Of a DNA stretch of 9,012 nt, positions 1 to 5,702 are shown in pieces. The position numbers and the translations under genes were made by a program. The notes under the pieces were generated by a model. The model made no database searches. It was given only the letters and a program-made list of their open reading frames with translations, and was not told where the DNA came from. Each line of letters opens with the position of its first letter. Within the stretch, counting starts at the first letter, position 1. Source of the DNA: JBBQDZ01 sp038237515 (GTDB lineage Bacteria; Actinomycetota; Thermoleophilia; Gaiellales; Gaiellaceae); assembly GCA_038237515.1 (NCBI GenBank), contig JBBRYP010000091.1, positions 1 to 9,012 on the forward strand, in the 5' to 3' direction.

Positions 1-45
1 GCCGTTCACCCACAGCTGAATACCACCGTTGCCTAGCTCGCGATC

Positions 46-79
46 TGGGCTCCCGCCGGGCAAGCCCGGCTCCGCCCGC
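46..79. repeat. Hairpin repeat, copy 1
   Basis: This 34-base unit matches 171-204 with two mismatches (positions 49/174 and 75/200), both read in the same direction. Its core is the inverted repeat GCCGGGC-AA-GCCCGGC at 55-70, with seven-base arms. The sequence shows the repeat directly. A role as a REP-like element or a terminator for the leftward gene ending at 256 is inference. Confidence 0.75.
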
Positions 80-170
80 AGCTGCCGATCGCCCAAGGAA
101 GAGAAGTAGCTAAATCGTAGGGGAACCCCTGGACCCCCTCCTTCTGCGCCCCCGCTCGACCGGTCGTGCC

Positions 171-204
171 TGGCCTCCCGCCGGGCAAGCCCGGCTCCGG
201 CCGC
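171..204. repeat. Hairpin repeat, copy 2
   Basis: Second copy of the unit at 46-79, offset by 125 bases, with the same perfect seven-base arms (180-186 and 189-195) around an AA centre. Its right edge is 51 bases from the stop of the MFS transporter. That is a sensible position for a terminator of that leftward gene, but there is no U tract. Confidence 0.75.
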
Positions 205-255
205 GACGGCTCGTGAAAATTGAGACGTCACCTCGCCACTCATTCCCAGATGGAG

Positions 256-1443
256 CTACCGCGCCGGCTCCGGGAGGACGCTGCGGCGCAGGCGTCTCGG
301 CGAGAGCGGAGCGCACATCGCGAGCAGCAGGGCTCCCGCCCCGACGATGATCCAGAGCGCGCTCGTGAACGAGCCCGAGGCGTCGCGGACGACTCCGAGG
401 ACGAACGGGGCGATCGCCGACAGCATGTACCCGGCACCGAGCATTAGCCCCGCGATCGCGCCCACGTCGGCGGGCCGCTCCGCGAGGTCGAGGGGAAGCG
501 TCAGCACCATCGGGAACAGGGCACCGAAGGAGGCACCGATCAGAGCGGCCCAGATCCAGCCGCCCGACGGCGCGAGGACCGCGCCGACGAGCGCGGCGAC
601 GAGAACGGAGGCGGCGCCGACGAGATAGACGCGACGCGACCCGACCCGATCGGCGAACCAGGGGACGAGGAGAGTCGGCGGCAGCGCCGCCACGTTCAGG
701 ACGGCGAGAAGGGCGCCGGAGCTCGACTCGCTCCACCCGTGCTCGGCATAGGAGTCCGGCAGCCAGGCGTGGAGGCCGTAGTAGACGACGCTCATCAGGC
801 CGAAGACCGCGACCAGGCGCCAGCCGAGGAGGCTGCGCCACGGGAGGCGCGGCAGGGCCGCCGGCGGTACGAGGCTTCGCTTCCGCGAGGGGGTGAACGC
901 CAGCCAGAGAGGCGCGAGCAGGCCCGTGCAGAGCGAGAACGCGACGAGTGAGCCGCGCCAGCCCCCCGCCACGTGCGCGACGGGGACGGCAACTGCCGTC
1001 GAGAGGGCGGATCCGGTCGAGATGCCCGTCGCGTAGACGCCCGTGGCGAAGGCCGGCCGATCGGGAAAGCTCTCCTTGACGGCGACCGGCAGCAACGCGC
1101 CGGCGAACCCCATCCCGACGCCGACGCCGAAGGTCAGGAGAACAACGAGGGCAGCGCCGGGAACGACCGCGCGCGCCACGCCGAAGCACGCGATCAGCGT
1201 CAGGCAGCCGGCGATCGCCGCGCGCGAGCCGACCCGGCGGGACAGGTACGGAGCGGGCGGCGCGAAAAGGCCCATGCAGAGCACCGGGATCGTCCCGAGG
1301 AGACCCGCGACCGCGTGCGAGATGCCGAGGTCGTCCTGGATCCGCGGGACGAGCGGCCCGATCCCGACGAGCTGCGGACGGAGCGCGAGCGCGCTGAGGA
1401 AGAGCGCGGCGAGAAGCGCGCGCCGGCCCGGCCGCGGAGTCAC
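256..1443 (-). CDS. MFS transporter, CynX/NimT-like family
   Basis: Predicted 395-residue, 12-helix inner-membrane transporter of the major facilitator superfamily. The N-terminal part reads like the CynX/NimT branch: an RP pair at 22-23, GPLVPRIQDDLG at 29-40, and a first-helix-pair loop APYLSRRVGSR at 64-74, echoed by FADRVGSRR at 263-271 in the second half. A hydrophilic loop at about 184-207 separates the halves. Family members move cyanate, nitroimidazoles or other small anions and drugs; the substrate here cannot be read from sequence. Length is normal. The frame stays open upstream into the neighbouring gene, so I placed the start at GTG 1443, just before the first hydrophobic helix and 26 bases after the ABM gene. 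An AGGTGGAG stretch lies about 20 bases upstream, which is far, so the exact start is uncertain. It is probably co-transcribed with the ABM gene and may export that enzyme's product or substrate (inference). Confidence 0.88.
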   Translation of the reverse strand: MTPRPGRRALLAALFLSALALRPQLVGIGPLVPRIQDDLGISHAVAGLLGTIPVLCMGLFAPPAPYLSRRVGSRAAIAGCLTLIACFGVARAVVPGAALVVLLTFGVGVGMGFAGALLPVAVKESFPDRPAFATGVYATGISTGSALSTAVAVPVAHVAGGWRGSLVAFSLCTGLLAPLWLAFTPSRKRSLVPPAALPRLPWRSLLGWRLVAVFGLMSVVYYGLHAWLPDSYAEHGWSESSSGALLAVLNVAALPPTLLVPWFADRVGSRRVYLVGAASVLVAALVGAVLAPSGGWIWAALIGASFGALFPMVLTLPLDLAERPADVGAIAGLMLGAGYMLSAIAPFVLGVVRDASGSFTSALWIIVGAGALLLAMCAPLSPRRLRRSVLPEPAR

Positions 1444-1469
1444 CCGCCAGATGCTGGTGAGCGCTCCAC

Positions 1470-1763
1470 CTAGAGGTCGATGGTCTCGTAGATCGCGCGC
1501 TCGCGCGTCTCGAGCCGCGGGATCGCCTCGCCGAACGCGAGCCGCTGGAAGTGCTCCGAGTCGGCGTGGGCCTTGTAGGCAGCCTCGTCTGCGTACTGCT
1601 CGTAGAAGAAGAAGATCCGCGGGTTCTCGGGGTCGCGGTTCGGGGCGTAGAGGAGGCAGCCCGGCTCGGCACGCGAGGCGCCCGCGAGCTCGGCGACGGC
1701 CGCAAGCACTGCCTCTTCCTCTCCCTGCTTCGCAGTCCACTTCGCGGTGATCACATAGGCCAT
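1470..1763 (-). CDS. ABM-fold putative quinol monooxygenase (YgiN-like)
   Basis: 97-residue single-domain protein of the antibiotic biosynthesis monooxygenase (ABM) superfamily. These are small, usually dimeric ferredoxin-like folds that oxidise quinols or polyphenols without a cofactor, or bind related molecules. Support comes from the normal length and the family pattern: an N-terminal VITAKW strand, EPGCLLY at 33-39, the FFFYEQYADEAAYKAH block at 51-66 and the HF pair at 71-72. The ATG at 1763 has a clear Shine-Dalgarno GGGGGAG six bases upstream, the only strong one in the window. It is the first gene of a leftward pair with the MFS transporter and diverges from the CoxG-like gene across 61 bases. 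The catalytic role is inferred from the family; some members are not oxygenases. Confidence 0.85.
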   Translation of the reverse strand: MAYVITAKWTAKQGEEEAVLAAVAELAGASRAEPGCLLYAPNRDPENPRIFFFYEQYADEAAYKAHADSEHFQRLAFGEAIPRLETRERAIYETIDL

Positions 1764-1811
1764 GCGAATCTCCCCCTTCTGTCGTCCCGTGCGGTTCGCG
1801 GACGGGAGCAG

Positions 1812-1818
1812 TACCTTA
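1812..1818. promoter_or_regulatory. Overlapping divergent -10 boxes
   Basis: The seven bases TACCTTA contain a TANNNT box on each strand: TACCTT (1812-1817) rightward and TAAGGT (1818-1813) leftward. The rightward box ends seven bases before ATG 1825, which would place transcription start on or next to the start codon of the CoxG-like gene. The leftward box would give the ABM gene a leader of roughly 40 bases containing its Shine-Dalgarno. No convincing -35 hexamer is visible in either direction. Confidence 0.4.
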
Positions 1819-1824
1819 GAGGCG

Positions 1825-2418
1825 ATGCGCCTGGAGAACTCCTTCGAGGTGCCGGCGGGTCCGGACCACGCCTGGCGACTCCTGAACGACGTGCCGCGGG
1901 TCATCCCCTGCATGCCGGGAGCAGAGCTCGTGGAGGTGGTCGACGACTCGACCTGGAAGGCGACGATGCACGTGAAGCTCGGCCCGATCGCACTGCAGTT
2001 CGCAACCGACGTGACCCGCAGGGAGGCCGACGAGGCGGCAGGCCGGGCGGTACTCGCGGCGAAGGCGCGGGAGGTCAAAGGACGCGGCGGAGCCCAGGCG
2101 ACGATCGAGTCTTCGCTCGCGCCGGCCGGTAGCGGGACGACCGTGACGATCGTGACCGAGCTCCAGCTCCAGGGCGCGGTCGCCCAGTACGGCCGGGGCG
2201 TCGTCGCCGGCGTAGCCGCGGAGCTGACGAAACGCTTCGCCGCCTGCCTCGCAGCGCAGCTCGAGCCGGCAGCGGTCGAGCCACCCGCACCCGAGTCAAC
2301 CACGGCCGCCGCGGAAGCGCCGGCCCCCGCCCCTCCGGCGCCCGTGAAACCGGTGGGGGGCCTCGGCCTCGCGTTCGGCGCCCTCTGGGCCCGCCTCACC
2401 GGTTTGTTTCGGCACTGA
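1825..2418 (+). CDS. CoxG-like SRPBCC protein with membrane-anchor tail
   Basis: 197-residue protein of the CO dehydrogenase subunit G (CoxG) family. Residues 1-146 form the SRPBCC/START-like domain, starting with LENSFEVPAGPDHAWRLLND and the family block PRVIPCMPGAEL (24-35). A Pro/Ala/Glu-rich linker (about 147-176) follows, then a short amphipathic helix (177-197, GLGLAFGALWARLTGLF) that looks suited to peripheral membrane binding. In CO-oxidising bacteria CoxG helps connect Mo-CO dehydrogenase to the membrane quinone pool, and the SRPBCC pocket binds hydrophobic ligands. No coxMSL genes lie nearby, so this is an orphan paralogue and its partner is unknown. I chose ATG 1825 over the in-frame upstream ATG 1762 because similarity to the family begins here and a TACCTT box sits seven bases upstream, implying a leaderless mRNA. 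Confidence 0.85.
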   Translation: MRLENSFEVPAGPDHAWRLLNDVPRVIPCMPGAELVEVVDDSTWKATMHVKLGPIALQFATDVTRREADEAAGRAVLAAKAREVKGRGGAQATIESSLAPAGSGTTVTIVTELQLQGAVAQYGRGVVAGVAAELTKRFAACLAAQLEPAAVEPPAPESTTAAAEAPAPAPPAPVKPVGGLGLAFGALWARLTGLFRH

Positions 2419-2572
2419 GGTCCGCAGCCCCGTGGCCTTCAGAGGCGCCCGAGGCGGCCTGGCATCTCGCAGTAGACGCTCCCGCCCCTCGCATACCCCG
2501 CCCCTCGCCGCGACCGACCGGACTCGTTGCGCTCCGGAAAAGCCGCCCGCCCCACCCGCCGGAGAAGCGCTG
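2419..2572. other. Convergent intergenic region, GC-rich
   Basis: This is 154 bases between two converging genes. I see no gene. It contains a perfect 12-base direct repeat, CCCGCCCCTCGC, at 2481-2492 and 2497-2508. It also has a weak inverted repeat CTCCGG/CCGGAG (2532-2537 and 2559-2564) with a 21-base loop, placed where a terminator for the leftward gene would be expected. Neither has a T tract. Confidence 0.5.
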
Positions 2573-3223
2573 TTACGCCGCGCGGACCGGGTTCGTCAGG
2601 CTGCCGACCCCGGCGATCTCGATCGTGATCTCGTCGCCGGGCTTCATCCACACCGGTGGGTCGCGGAAGGCCCCCACGCCGGCCGGTGTGCCCGTCGCGA
2701 TCAGGTCGCCGGGCTCGAGGGTGATCGCCTGGGTGATGAAAGCGATCAGCTCGGCCACGCCGAACACCATGTTCGCGGTCGTCGAGTCCTGCATCGTCTC
2801 GCCGTTCAGGATGGCTCGGATCGCAAGCTGCTGTGGATCCGAAACCCGGCTCGCCGGGACCAGCTCGCCCACGGGGCAGAACGTGTCGGGCGACTTTCCG
2901 CGCGTCCACTGCTTGTCCGCGAACTGGAGGTCGCGCGCCGAGACGTCGTTCAGGCAGCAGTACCCCCGGACCGCCTCGAGGGCGTTGTCCGCGGAGACGC
3001 CGCGGATGCGGGAGCCGATCACGACCCCGAGCTCGGCCTCGTAGTCGATCTGCTCGGCGATCGGCGGGACGACGATTGCTTCCCCCGGACCGATCAGGGT
3101 GTTCGGCCACTTCGCGAACAGGAGCGGACGGTCGGGCAGCGGCGAGCCCTGCTCTTCCGCGTGGTCGCGGTAGTTGAGCCCGACGCAGACGATCTTTCCG
3201 GGACGCTCTATGGGTAGGGGCAT
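2573..3223 (-). CDS. Fumarylacetoacetate hydrolase (FAH) family protein
   Basis: 216-residue single-domain FAH-family enzyme of the short FAHD1/HpcE type. These proteins use a divalent metal to cleave or decarboxylate beta-keto acids such as acylpyruvates and oxaloacetate, or act as hydratases or isomerases in aromatic catabolism. Visible signatures are GLNYRDHAEE (15-24) with the His-Glu dyad region, the metal triad E62, E64 (DYEAELGVVIG) and D93 (LNDVSARDLQ), the lysine-rich loop DKQWTRGKS (103-111), and the active-site block ATGTPAGVG (176-184). All key residues are present and the length is normal, so it should be active. The substrate is unknown. ATG 3223 has no Shine-Dalgarno but has TAAGTT ending six bases upstream, consistent with leaderless expression. 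It diverges from the 68-residue ORF across 41 bases. Confidence 0.92.
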   Translation of the reverse strand: MPLPIERPGKIVCVGLNYRDHAEEQGSPLPDRPLLFAKWPNTLIGPGEAIVVPPIAEQIDYEAELGVVIGSRIRGVSADNALEAVRGYCCLNDVSARDLQFADKQWTRGKSPDTFCPVGELVPASRVSDPQQLAIRAILNGETMQDSTTANMVFGVAELIAFITQAITLEPGDLIATGTPAGVGAFRDPPVWMKPGDEITIEIAGVGSLTNPVRAA

Positions 3224-3229
3224 CGGGGG

Positions 3230-3235
3230 AACTTA
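3230..3235 (-). promoter_or_regulatory. TANNNT -10 box of the FAH gene
   Basis: Read leftward, TAAGTT is followed by six bases (cccccg) and then ATG 3223. That spacing puts the transcription start at the start codon. There is no purine-rich ribosome-binding site between, and no clear -35 element upstream. Confidence 0.4.
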
Positions 3236-3264
3236 CTTGACGCCCGGCCCCATGCGATCGCAGT

Positions 3265-3471
3265 ATGGGAACCTCCGTGCGCCGAAGCCGTCTCCGTGAG
3301 CTGAACGAGGCCGAGGCCTACGCACGTTGCTACTCGGCCCGGGACGACACGGTGAAGATCATCCGGCTCGAGCCGCGCCGCCCGCGTTTCAAGACCCGCG
3401 TGTCGGGCGAGCAGCTTCGCAGGCTCTTCGAGCAGCGGCTCGAGAAGCGCGAGCCGCTGGCGAAGCCGTAG
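3265..3471 (+). CDS. Small hypothetical protein, 68 residues
   Basis: I do not recognise a named family. The protein is charged and basic, with no signal peptide or membrane segment. It begins with a likely helix (RLRELNEAEAYARCY, 9-23), continues with a probable strand (DDTVKIIRLEPRRP, 27-40) and ends in an amphipathic helix (SGEQLRRLFEQRLEKRE, 47-63). The coherent amino-acid composition, the good fit between divergent and downstream genes, and the 37-base gap to the next rightward gene argue that it is real. The start is uncertain. ATG 3265 has no Shine-Dalgarno; a weak TGCGAT box ends six bases upstream. Alternatively TTGACG (3237-3242) and CAGTAT (3261-3266), 18 bases apart, would start transcription near GTG 3277. 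It may share a transcript with the downstream oxidase, though that gene has its own -10-like box. Confidence 0.6.
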   Translation: MGTSVRRSRLRELNEAEAYARCYSARDDTVKIIRLEPRRPRFKTRVSGEQLRRLFEQRLEKREPLAKP

Positions 3472-3496
3472 CAACCAAACGCAGAGGAGACATCCG

Positions 3497-3502
3497 TACG
3501 AT
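3497..3502 (+). promoter_or_regulatory. TANNNT -10 box of the flavin oxidase gene
   Basis: TACGAT is followed by six bases (ccggcc) and then GTG 3509, so the predicted transcript begins at the start codon. No Shine-Dalgarno is present in those six bases. It lies in the 37-base gap after the 68-residue ORF, suggesting the oxidase-esterase pair can be transcribed on its own. Confidence 0.45.
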
Positions 3503-3508
3503 CCGGCC

Positions 3509-4558
3509 GTGGCACGAGCGGAGGAGATCGTGGTCGTCGGAGCAGGCGTCGCGGGCCTGGCGACGGCGCGCGCCCTTGCGCGCGAGGGGGCGGCGCCGCT
3601 CGTCCTGGAGCAGTTCCAGGCCGGGCATGAGCGCGGCTCGAGCCACGGTACGAGCCGGATCTTCCGCCTTGCCTACGACGACGCCCGCTACGTGGAGCTC
3701 GCGAAGGCGGCTCTGCCGCTCTGGCGAGAGCTGGAGAGGGAGTCGGGTGAGCGAATCCTGGAGGACGACGGTGCCCTGGACGTGGGCCGCGAGCTCGCCG
3801 GATTCGCCGTGACGATGGAGGGGTGCGGGGTCGAGGTCGAGCGCCTCGACCCCGAGGCGGCGCGCAAGCGTTTCCCCGCGTTGCGCGTCGAGGACGACGA
3901 GGAGGTCCTGTTCCATGCCGCGGGCGGGACGGTCTACGCCGACCGGGCACTCTCAGCGCTGTGGAAAGGCGCGGCTGCGGGCGGCGCGCGGCTGGAGGAA
4001 GGCACGCGTGTCCTGCGGATCGAGGCAGGCGCGGGCGGGGCGCGTGTCGTGAGCGCGGCTGGAAGGATCGACGCCGCCCGCGTCGTCGTGACCGCCGGCG
4101 CCTGGGCGAAGGCCCTTCTCGAGACGGCAGGTATTTCGCTGCCGGTCAGCCCGACGCGGGAGACGGTTCTCCACTTTCCCTTCTACCCCGCGCCCTTTCC
4201 GACGCTCATCGACCACGGCCCCTATCCTCCGGGGCAGGCGGCGTACGCGCTCGCGTCACCCGGGATCGGCCTCAAGGCCGGCATCCACCAGGCCGGACCG
4301 GCCACCGACGCGGCGCAGGAGGGCGAGGTGGACACCGGCGCCGTGCGGGCCGTCACCGAGTGGGTGCGGCGGCGATTCGGGCGGGTCGAGGACGGGCCTG
4401 CCCTCGTCGAGACATGCCTCTACACGAACGCGCCGGACGACGAGTTCGTGCTCGAGCGGCACGGGCCGATCGTCGTCGGGTCGGCGTGCAGCGGGCACGG
4501 CTTCAAGTTCGCGCCCGAGATCGGCCGCCGACTCGCCGCGCTCGCCCTCCAGGACTGA
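3509..4558 (+). CDS. Monomeric sarcosine oxidase-like flavoprotein (DAO family)
   Basis: 349-residue FAD-dependent amine oxidase of the DAO superfamily, closest in motifs to monomeric sarcosine oxidase and N-methyltryptophan oxidase. These enzymes oxidise secondary amines with O2, giving an aldehyde, an amine and H2O2. The Rossmann dinucleotide fold is at 6-35 (VVVGAGVAGLATARALA...E34). GSSHGTSRIFR at 43-53 matches the flavin-contact loop of that group. GLKAGIH (254-260) carries a lysine (K256) at the position of the O2-activating lysine. CLYTNAPDDEFVLERH (303-318) carries C303 where the family attaches FAD covalently. SGHGFKFAPEIG (328-339) closes the active site. It is slightly shorter than the usual 370-390 residues, but no motif is missing. 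The start is GTG 3509, preceded by TACGAT at leaderless spacing. Its TGA overlaps the ATG of the following esterase by one base, implying translational coupling. The substrate amine is unknown. Confidence 0.9.
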   Translation: MARAEEIVVVGAGVAGLATARALAREGAAPLVLEQFQAGHERGSSHGTSRIFRLAYDDARYVELAKAALPLWRELERESGERILEDDGALDVGRELAGFAVTMEGCGVEVERLDPEAARKRFPALRVEDDEEVLFHAAGGTVYADRALSALWKGAAAGGARLEEGTRVLRIEAGAGGARVVSAAGRIDAARVVVTAGAWAKALLETAGISLPVSPTRETVLHFPFYPAPFPTLIDHGPYPPGQAAYALASPGIGLKAGIHQAGPATDAAQEGEVDTGAVRAVTEWVRRRFGRVEDGPALVETCLYTNAPDDEFVLERHGPIVVGSACSGHGFKFAPEIGRRLAALALQD

Positions 4559-5631
4559 TGGCGGTTCGTAGCCTCACCGAGCCGGTCGTCGGCAGCGACA
4601 CGGTCACGTTCACCTATCGCGACCCTCGGCGCCGGCTGACCGGAGTCCGGTTGGCTCACGAGCTTCGCGAGCCGCGCGCGCTCGAGTTCCGCCGCGCCCG
4701 CGGCACGGCCTGGACGCTCGATCTGCCGCGCCCCAACGCCGACCGCATGGAGTACCTGCTCGAGCTCAAGAACCGCCACGGCGGCAACGACCTCGTCTGC
4801 GACCCGCTGAACCCGCTGCGCGCGCCCGGGCCTTTCGGCGACAAGTCGGTGGTCGAGCTCCCCGGCTACGTCAAGCCCTGGTGGCTGGACGAGGACACTC
4901 CTCCCGGCAAGCTCGAGCAGATCGAAATACCAAGCCGCACGCTGAAAGCGACCGTCCCGGTAATCGTCTGGGCCGCGGCGGGCGCCGGCGAGGACGAGCC
5001 GCTGCCGCTCCTCGTCGTGCACGACGGGCCCGAGTACGCCGGGTACTCCGCGCTGCTCCGTCTGCTCGACGTCATGTGGGGCGAAGGGCGCATACCCACG
5101 ATGCGCGCCGCACTGCTGCCGCCGCCGGGTGACCGGAATCAGAGCTACTCGGCTTCCGCCCAGTACGCGCGCGCGCTCGTCTGGGAGATCCTCCCAGCGC
5201 TCGCCGAGGCCGCTCCCACCCCCGACGAGCGACGCCTGCGCGTCGGCATGGGCGCGAGCCTCGGCGCTCTCGCGATGCTGCACGCCCACCGTCTCCACCC
5301 GCATGCCTTCGGGGCTCTCTACCTCCAGTCCGGCAGCTACTTCCGCCAGCGCTACGACCCGCAGGAGCGCTCTTTCGTGCGGTTCCGCCGGATCACGCGC
5401 TTCGTCGGCGAGATCCTCGGCGGCCGCGGCTGGTGGGAGCCGATCCCGGTGGCGATGACCTGCGGAACGGTCGAGGAGAACCTCGCGAACAACCGCGCCG
5501 TCGCCTCGGCGCTCGCCGACCACGGCTACGACGTCGCCTGGCACGAGAATCGCGACGCCCACAACTGGACCGCGTGGCGCGACACCTTCGAGCCGCACCT
5601 CGTCGAGCTGCTCGCACGGGTGTGGTCGTAG
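4558..5631 (+). CDS. Two-domain Fes-like esterase (alpha/beta hydrolase)
   Basis: 357-residue cytoplasmic serine hydrolase of the esterase D/enterochelin-esterase type. Residues 1 to about 110 form a beta-rich N-terminal domain ending in the Fes-like CDPLNP turn (81-86). The alpha/beta-hydrolase domain follows: VVHDGPEY (153-160), a DRNQSYS loop (192-198), the nucleophile elbow GASLG with S234, a probable acid in GTVEEN (303-308), and the catalytic His in AHNWTAWR (H335 with following W and WR). There is no signal peptide, so it acts inside the cell. Known relatives hydrolyse esters of siderophores, glucans or thioester-like substrates; the true substrate here is not visible. ATG 4558 overlaps the oxidase stop (TGATG). 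It shares the C-terminal H-[N/D]-W-x-x-W-R pattern with the shorter esterase at 6866-7588, so the two are probably distant paralogues serving related substrates. Confidence 0.88.
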   Translation: MAVRSLTEPVVGSDTVTFTYRDPRRRLTGVRLAHELREPRALEFRRARGTAWTLDLPRPNADRMEYLLELKNRHGGNDLVCDPLNPLRAPGPFGDKSVVELPGYVKPWWLDEDTPPGKLEQIEIPSRTLKATVPVIVWAAAGAGEDEPLPLLVVHDGPEYAGYSALLRLLDVMWGEGRIPTMRAALLPPPGDRNQSYSASAQYARALVWEILPALAEAAPTPDERRLRVGMGASLGALAMLHAHRLHPHAFGALYLQSGSYFRQRYDPQERSFVRFRRITRFVGEILGGRGWWEPIPVAMTCGTVEENLANNRAVASALADHGYDVAWHENRDAHNWTAWRDTFEPHLVELLARVWS

Positions 5632-5702
5632 CGGGGACAGGCAAGGTTGCCTCGTCGCCCGAATGGTAGGCAATGTGCAACGGCAGGCGGCCAGCTTCCC
5701 GA
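5632..5702. other. Convergent gap with small inverted repeat
   Basis: This 71-base gap lies between the end of the Fes-like esterase and the end of the leftward kinase gene. It contains AGGCAA-GG-TTGCCT at 5639-5652, a perfect six-base inverted repeat eight bases after the esterase stop. It could form a small hairpin that terminates or stabilises the rightward transcript, but no T tract follows. Confidence 0.4.

Larger units (their letters stand above)
1..255. other. Non-coding stretch with hairpin repeats
   Basis: I find no supportable gene here. The stretch holds two copies of a GC-rich hairpin repeat (46-79 and 171-204, listed separately). Between them is a perfect 10-bp palindrome GGGGAACCCC at 120-129, inside a C-rich run. 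The leftward MFS gene ends at 256, so the two hairpins may act as its transcription terminators, although neither is followed by a T tract on the relevant strand. The first 36 bases read open in frame 1 up to a TAG at 34-36, but this is too short to call the end of a gene. Confidence 0.6.

Noticed and set aside
1..36. Open frame 1 ending in TAG at 34-36, possible tail of an upstream gene
   Set aside because: Eleven codons cut by the window edge give no composition or motif evidence.
110..1705. 531-residue leftward open frame overlapping the MFS gene
   Set aside because: Its translation is Arg/Ala/Pro-rich with no recognisable motif. It is the out-of-frame shadow of the MFS transporter in GC-rich DNA.
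1470..2399. 309-residue leftward open frame extending upstream of the ABM gene
   Set aside because: Only the last 97 residues look like a protein. The upstream part is antisense to the CoxG-like gene, and the ATG at 1763 has a strong Shine-Dalgarno.
2532..2564. Classical Rho-independent terminator after the FAH gene
   Set aside because: The stem is only six bases with a 21-base loop and no T tract, so it was left as a weak inverted repeat in the intergenic note.
3823..4557. Upstream extension of the Fes-like esterase frame inside the oxidase gene
   Set aside because: The extension is low-complexity Arg/Gly/Ala sequence overlapping a clear oxidase. Family similarity starts at ATG 4558.
4420..5673. 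417-residue leftward open frame antisense to the Fes-like esterase
   Set aside because: It has no family motifs and mirrors the codon structure of the real gene on the other strand.
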